DNA of 64,000 nt. Origin: Hsuehochloa calcarea (lineage: Eukaryota > Streptophyta > Magnoliopsida > Poales > Poaceae). Positions 57,891-64,000 of this stretch are shown one piece after another (position 1 is the first letter of the stretch; every line of letters begins with the position of its first letter). Where the stretch lies: positions 30,841,662 through 30,905,661 of the forward strand of contig CM070604.1 in assembly GCA_036346395.1 (NCBI GenBank). The letters run 5' to 3'. Below the pieces are notes generated by a model. It had not been told where the DNA came from. It worked only from the letters and a program-made list of their open reading frames with translations, and ran no database searches. A program made the position numbers and the translations under genes.

Positions 57891-58995
57891 GTTGGAGTTA
57901 ATAAAGGATTATAATCCCGAAATCCACTACCATCTAAGTAGAGCCAATATTGTTGCAGATGCATCAAGCCGTAAGAGCTACTATAATGCTTTAGAATTAA
58001 AAGAGAATTGTCCAAAACTTCATGAGGAATTTCATAAGTTAAAGTTAGAAGTTGTAGCCGAAGGATTCATGGCTAGTTTGGAAGTAAATTCTACATTGGA
58101 AAAGCATATTCGTGCAGCTCAACCAAATGATCTTGTGATTAGAGATATTAAGCTCAAGATGGAAGAAAGGAAATTTAAGGATTTCAATAAGGATGATCAG
58201 GATACACTTTGGATCAATGGACTTATCTGTGTGCCTAATGTGGATGGATTGAGACAATTGATTTTAAAGAAGGCTCATGATTCCAAGTATTCTATACACC
58301 CTGGAAGCACTAAGATGTATCAGGATATTAAGAATAAAGTTTGGTGGCCAAATCTAAAGAGAGAAGTCGTAGAGTTTGTTGTCCTATGTGACGTATGTCA
58401 AATAGTAAAAGCAGAACATCAGAGACGAGTAAGCCTGTTATAGCCCTTGAAAATTCCATAATAGAAATGGAAAGAGATCGAAATGGATTTTATCACTGGT
58501 TTACCTAGGCTTTTATCAATCGGGTTACGATTCCATTTGGGTAATAGTAGATCGTTTGACAAAAGTTGCCCACTTCTTACCAGTCAAAACTGCTTACTCA
58601 GGAGATCGCCTTGTAGAATTGTATATGTGAAGAATTGTCAGTTTGCCTGGTGTGCCTAAAAAGATAGTGTCAGATCGAGGATCACGGTTCACCTCTTGTT
58701 TTTGGCAAAGTTTACATAAGGCTTTGGGGACTCATCTAAATTTAAGTACAACTTATCACCCTAGACGGACGGGCAAATTGAAAGAGTAAATTAAGTATTG
58801 GAGGATATGTTGAGAGCTTGTGCTATAACTCATGCTACTAGTTGGGATAAGAGTTTGCCTTATGCAGAGTTCTCGTACAACAACAATTATAAAGCTAGTC
58901 TGCAAATATCACCATTTGAAGCTACTAGTTGGGATAAGAGTTTGCCTTTGCCTCATGCTACTAGTTGGGATAAGAGTTTGCCTTATGTATGGTCT
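57891..58995 (+). pseudogene. gypsy integrase, truncated
   Basis: Frame 57892-58443 holds the link region and the H2C2 finger (HDSKYSIHPGSTKMY, WWPNLKREV, CDVCQIVKAEHQ). The core follows with breaks (VDRLTKVAHFLPVKT near 58550, IVSDRGSRF near 58670) up to EFSYNNNYKASLQISPFEA. At that point a 30-bp segment is triplicated and the domain stops. Confidence 0.75.
58831..58987 (+). repeat. three copies of a ~30-bp segment at the truncation point
   Basis: GCTACTAGTTGGGATAAGAG plus TTTGCCTT occurs at 58834-58861, 58921-58948 and 58957-58984. The first is in its normal place in integrase; the other two are ectopic, next to the junction with the following LTR. Confidence 0.85.
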
Positions 58996-58999
58996 TGCA

Positions 59000-60447
59000 T
59001 GATAGCATGATGCACATGAATAAACTTTAAACCATCATAAACGCGTATTCGTAGTAACATCATACATGAATAAAATCTACTCATACTTCTAACATTCATG
59101 GTCATTGACATTCATAACATTCTAGCATCCATGAATAGCGCATATATTCATAAAACTAGCAAACATGAACAATCACTCGTGAATAATCTACCACTAATTG
59201 TATTTGCCTCAACCGTGCAAAGATAGAAGATGCAAAGAGGGTGCCGCCCCCGGAACCAAACCCCCACCTGAATTAATTTAACAAGCACTCTAAGATAGAA
59301 ATTCTGGATAAAATAAAACTAGAAGTAAATACGAACACGCTATAATCTCTAGCGCGATCCCAACTCCAAATTCGTAAATATCTATCTGCCTCCTCAAGAG
59401 ACAGTCATAATCTAAAATTCATAACTTTCTGACTAGGGATCCAAATGAGGTGTTCTTGGACATTCTGGAAAGCGTGTCAAATTCCCCACCTAAACCTAGT
59501 TGATGAGATTCCCAGACTCGGTCATCTTTGACCCTTACCAAACTGATTAACTGAACAGATATTTCATGTCAGGGTTTCTGGACAGCGGCACTAAATCCAA
59601 CATAACTTTTAGTACACAAGGCCAAAATTTATGGTCGTTAGCTTTTTAGAAAGCGTATAAAAATATCTACCACATTTGTTATGGTGACATCCCTAATTAA
59701 TCCATCAACTATTCGCTAATGACCGATTACTAATATCTATCTGGATTAATATAGAACTGCAGAAAAGCAGCGCTACAAAAATCATATCTCCCAATCCACT
59801 CATCCAAACGACCTGAACCAAAACTCTACGAAAAGCTACCGATGTCGCCCACAACTCTCTAGCAGGCGCCCTAGTCGGAAACCCCCATTTACTGCACCAA
59901 AACTTATGATCTCTACCAACTGCCAGAATCGATCTGCTAACGGTATCGCCTAATCACAAAAAATAAACACTAATCTAACGAGGTTAGGAGCGTTACCCTT
60001 GGAGACGAGCTAGCCCGATGAGCTCTCAACGAGGTGCTCCTCCCTCTCTTCCTTCCCACTCCTCCTTTCGCCCCTTCTTTCTCCACGGCCGGCCACCACT
60101 GCGAGGGATCAGCGACCCTGGGAGACGGCAGCACAAGGAGGGGTGGCAGGGGCACTCAGCTATTGGGGAGATGGGGTGCCCAAGACCAGGGAGGGGCGGT
60201 AGCAAGGTGGGGAGGGCGGCTTGGTGGGGAGCGGAGAGAGGTGGCAGCTGGGTGGAGGGAATGGGGAAAAGGGGTAGGCACCCCCCTTTGGCCGGCCCCC
60301 TCTTGGGCTCCTGAGCCGCGGTCCGCGGCCCAGGTTGATGGGATTTTACGGTAAACCCCCTTAAAACATCTGAAAATTACATTTTTTTAATTAATTTTTC
60401 CCTCCCGAATCTTTTCTGATTGCCCGATTAAATTTAGGGGTATTACA
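59000..60447 (-). repeat. 3' LTR (partial) of third gypsy element
   Basis: It ends GGGGTATTACA at 60447, equivalent to the LTR end at 42363, and has the same GC-rich inner part (60010-60330). The left side begins abruptly next to the truncated integrase, so its outer end is lost or diverged. Confidence 0.7.
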
Positions 60448-60588
60448 TTATACTGCCTTAAACGGAATTCGACCCTGAATTCTGACGAAGCTTAACGCGC
60501 CAGAATAATAACCACTAAAACTTTACCAACATTAAGACATACCTGTTGTGAATAATTCTAGGTAAAGCTGGCGCATGCGGGACTCTAA

Positions 60589-61529
60589 TTACCAGGCGGC
60601 CTCACTCTCAGTCTGATGTGACCAGAGCACCTTGACATACCTCAATGTTTTGTTTCTTAAGACTCGCTCTGACTTCTCCAATATCCGAATTGGTTTAGAC
60701 TTAAAAGATAGATCTTGCTCAATGCTCAAGGGTTCTAGCGAGATCAAATGCTTTGGGTCCCTCAAATACTTCCTCAACATGGAAACGTGGAACACATTCT
60801 GCACACCTCGCATAGACTCTGGAAGGTCCAATCGATATGCCAGTTTTACAATCCGTGATAGAATCAAGAAAGGCCCAACATACCTCGGGCTAAGCTTCCC
60901 TTTGGTTCCAAATCGCACAACGCCCTTAGTGGGGGAAACTCTTAAGAGCACCTGATCCCCTGCTTCAAATTCCAAGTATCATCTCCTTACATCAGCATAG
61001 CTTTTCTGTCTACTCTGAGCAGCCAGAAAATTCTGCCTCACCAAGGCCACTCGTTCAACCGTCTTTTGAATCCAATCCGGGTCCAATACTGCATCCTCAC
61101 CTACTGCATTCCAACACAGTGGTGACCTACACTTCCGTCTATACAGAACTTCAAATGGTGCAGCCTTAATGCTGGTAGGATAGCTATTATTATAAGCAAA
61201 CTCCGCTACTGGCAACTGATCCTCCCAACTACACTTCCATCATAAAACATAAGACCGCAACAAGTCCTCCAATGTCTGAATAGTACGCTCTGACTGCTCA
61301 TATGTCTATGGGTGAAATGCCGTCGAAGCTGAGTGCCGAGCGCACTCTACAGACTCCCAAAACTTGGAGACAAACTTTGCATCCCTGTCGGAAATAATGG
61401 TCTTCGGTACCCCCATGTAACCTCACAATCTCACGCATATAAACAGGGGCCAAATCGCTTGCTGTGTTCGTCGAGCGGATAGCAATAAAGTGTGCATATT
61501 TGCTGAAGTGGTCCACTATTACCCAAACT
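60589..61529 (-). pseudogene. gypsy integrase C-terminal part, interrupted by insertion
   Basis: Frame 61516-61298 has the core piece MDHFSKYAHFIAIRSTNTAS, with a shift after EIVRLHG. Frame 61215-60979 has FAYNNSYPTSIKAAPFEVLY and KSYADVRR. Frame 60975-60589 has VLLRVSPTKGVVRFGTKGKL, RYVGPFLILSRI, YRLDLPESMRGVQNVFHVSM and LRKYLRDP. The C-terminus is intact here and shows no chromodomain. Confidence 0.8.
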
Positions 61530-63107
61530 TGTTGGACCGAAACAACGACTAGAGGGGGGTGAATAGGAGCACAATCTCTTTTTCACCAAGATCATATTCA
61601 ACACGATTTTCACTCCAATAGCTATGAGAGCTACGAAGATCAATATACAAGCATAGCGGAAGACATGTATTGAATTCAATCAAAGCCCCGAAAGCAAAAC
61701 AACCAAAAACCATAAAAACTAATCTGCCATAAGTTGGGCAGTCTGACCTCTCAGATTGGCGGATCGACTTTTACATGGGGTGGTCTGACATCTCAGATGG
61801 GCGGTCTGACCTTCAGCCTGATGAATAGTAAAATTAGTCCAAAAAATAAAATCACAAATAGGTCTAACTTTTGATCTACAACTCCAAACTCGATGAAACA
61901 TGCAACACACCTTCTCTAGGATGTCAGGAACTTATTCCAATCAAAGATCGTGAACATTCTTGGTAAAGTTTCGAGCTTTTTTCGTTTGAGTGAGGGATGG
62001 TTCAAAACCGAGTTAAAATGAAAACTAGATCCAAAAACTTGCTTGTAGGTTAGAGATGATCAAGATGATCCTAGATGAGTTCCCACATATCACAGCAAGC
62101 AATATTGCGGGTAGAAACCAAAAGAAAACTTGAGAAACCAAAAGCAATCAAGATGGTATTTTAGTGATATTACCAAAATACCCCTTCTCGATCCTTCTTC
62201 AAAGACCGAGTTCAATCTTCATGAAGCAATCCCATGCTTCGCCACGTGTAGGTTGATCAACGGCTCTCTTCATGCCGGCAAGTCTCTCCCATCCGACTCT
62301 CACCGAAACCACCATAGCACTTGCACCGACCCCCGCGCCGCTTGATGCAACCCGTCGCACCGAACTTCCCGTTCGGTCATCCTTGTACATTTTGCGCAAT
62401 GCTCGAATCCAATGACTTCACCCGGCATTCTCGATCGTTCTGAACCTCAGCTCTCAAGCCTACTCCCGATGATCCTCGATGTTGACCTCCAAGCAAGCTG
62501 CACAACAATAGACTAAGAAATCGACTCCGGGAACAAGTTCTTCGTAACTTGACCCACGTTAGTCAAAACATGCATCATGCAACATATATGCACTGAAACC
62601 CATGAACTTGACCTAACAAACAAACATCGCCGCTATGAAAGCCGACGAATCAAGTGAAAACTGGTCAGACCGCCACTCAATGGCCGGTCTGACCGCCATC
62701 CTAGCCGGTCTGACCGGCCAAAATTCACACCTTGAAATCCGAAACCTCTCTAGATATTTCAAATGAATAGATCTTTTGACTGAAAGCTCTAAAAATTGTG
62801 AGACCAAGTGTATGAGAATCCCCTCTCTTGCCCACACCCTCTATTTTTGGCCCAGCTCCAAATTCACATAACTGGCCGGCCCGAACGCCACCTAAGGCCG
62901 GTCCGACCGCCACCTACCGGTCTGACCACCAGGGATGGCCAGTCAGATCGCCACTGTTCGGTCAGACCGCCGCCCTGGCCGGTCTGACCGCCAGAGACCT
63001 GACAACACAAAAAATTTGCCAAAAATGCATGAATCGACAAACCTTCAACGTCATTGCCAATTATAACATCATCCTATGATCATGAGCATAGCCCCGTGAT
63101 AACCACA
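61530..63107 (-). repeat. 3' LTR of Sirevirus-like element, minus strand
   Basis: On the plus strand it starts TGTTGGACCGAAACAACG and ends GATAACCACA; on its own strand it runs TGTGG...CCAACA, like the LTR at 5490-7317. Dyad-motif clusters lie at about 61736-61815 (degraded, GGTCTGAC) and 62664-62995 (CGGTCTGACCG, CGGTCCGACCG). It is shorter than the plus-strand copies. Confidence 0.82.
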
Positions 63108-64000
63108 ATCTCCCCCTTGATGAACACATTGACAATTTCCTAAAAATGTAAGTTTAAGGTTTGAGAATAAAAATACGTGATGTTTTCGCACAATGCACAA
63201 CTTGATCCAAGAGTAAGAGAAAGCAATGAAAATGACCAAGTTGGCTTCAGATTAGTACAGACAAGCGAGATAAGGCAAAAGAAAGCGAGAAAGCTTCAAT
63301 TTCCAAAGAAGAGTCAAAAATCTCACTTAAGGTCCATATGAAAGAACAATTGTTCAAATTGACATTTTATCAATGTGAGGTTCCAAGAATTGCAATTCAA
63401 GTTCAGAAATGGCAGTAAGATCATAAGAATGCAAATTAAAAGCTCACCCTCACTTTAATCATAATTTTTTTAGAAAATTTCATTTTCTCCATTTTATCCA
63501 AATAGCTCCCCTTTTAACATTTTTGCTACTACTTCTCCCCTTTTGGCAATGGAGTCATCAAGGAATCACGCCTTCCTCTCATCCATAGATAAAAAATACA
63601 GAAATGAGGAAGAAGCATAAGAAAGAGCATGCATGAAATGCAATGGAGTGGCTTTATTTTTTTGAATTTTGCATATTTTAGTACAAGAAGCTTTGAAGAT
63701 TACTCAAAAGAATAAGCTAGCATTTCTATAATCACACGATACATATCAAGCCTGAAAGCGCTAGCAAGATCATGTTAAGACATATATATCAAAGCTAAGC
63801 TAGAGGGCTCAAAGTAAAGGCGATGAATTGTAACAATTTAAGCAAAGCTTCAAAACTAGCAAGTTCATCAATAGAGATTCTAAAGTGATAATGGCCATGT
63901 CAGAATGTCAATGTGAGATCAAGAATATAACAAAAATCATCCGTGAGACAAAAAAAAATCCTAAAATGAATCATTTTGCTCAAATGACCTCAAACACCTA
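61530..64000 (-). mobile_element. Sirevirus-like element, minus strand, continues beyond window
   Basis: The 3' LTR is followed to the right by the complement of the family's 3' internal region: CTCCCCCTT (63110-63118) next to the LTR, further tracts near 63507 and 63534, and the ATCAAGGAATCACGCCTTCCTC block matching 4988-5013. No coding sequence is reached before the window ends. Confidence 0.8.

Larger units (their letters stand above)
51254..58995 (+). mobile_element. Ty3/gypsy retrotransposon, plus strand, 3' truncated
   Basis: The order is LTR, primer site, an extra ORF, gag (with an 863-bp insertion), protease, RT, RNase H and integrase, cut within integrase near 58995. The 3' LTR is absent and the junction leads into another gypsy LTR. 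Stops and shifts occur in every domain. Confidence 0.85.
59000..61529 (-). mobile_element. Ty3/gypsy 3' portion, minus strand
   Basis: The LTR, a purine-rich primer region (complement of ATACTGCCTTAA, 60451-60462) and integrase are homologous to the element at 40468-51253 at the protein level (LLAAQSRQKSYADVRR here, LLAAQNRQKSYADVRR there). It is cut at 61529 by the Sirevirus-like LTR; the remainder would lie beyond the window. Confidence 0.8.

Overview
This window is nuclear DNA of a grass (Poaceae), probably from a repeat-rich gene-poor region. The evidence is one GC-rich host gene of grass style with GT-AG splice sites, surrounded by plant LTR retrotransposons. They are primed at the initiator-Met tRNA site (TGGTATCAGAGC on the element strand) and are joined by CACTA DNA transposons and a Mutator-like element carrying a plant mobile domain (PMD). 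I cannot name the species. No prokaryotic features, tRNA genes or CRISPR arrays were seen.

Layout. 1-7317: 3' part of a Sirevirus-like Ty1/copia element (+) with its 3' LTR. 7325-7862: short non-autonomous CACTA. 7925-9427 and 20475-20946: one antisense LTR of an older Sirevirus-like element, split by a full-length Sirevirus-like element at 9428-20469 with matching 5-bp target duplications (CACCG). 22222-32486: the only convincing host gene, a two-exon SPARK-domain GPI-anchored protein of the At4g28100 type. Its single 9.3-kb intron holds a 7.2-kb PMD-bearing element (24728-31959) made of two back-to-back foldbacks. 33.0-36.7 kb: decayed LTRs. 36907-39475: a CACTA element with TNP2 transposase remnants. 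40468-51253: a Ty3/gypsy element (-), with a copia solo LTR (48254-49875) in its 5' LTR. 51254-59000: a second gypsy element (+), truncated and carrying an 863-bp insertion. 59000-61529: 3' end of a third gypsy element (-), interrupted by a Sirevirus-like element (-) that runs off the right edge (61530-64000).

How it fits together. Apart from the SPARK gene, coding capacity is mobile-element derived and broken by stops, frameshifts, deletions or catalytic substitutions. The host gene still reads through both exons in phase 0 with intact signal peptide, cysteines and GPI tail, so its intron has apparently tolerated the insertion. The least expected signals are: (a) an 11-bp dyad, CGGTC-N-GACCG, arrayed in every young Sirevirus-like LTR, with a symmetry-preserving counterpart CGGTA-C-TACCG in the older antisense LTR; (b) hairpins spaced 115 and 114 bp apart in that older LTR; and (c) the double foldback in the host intron, which could give long double-stranded RNA whenever the host gene is transcribed.
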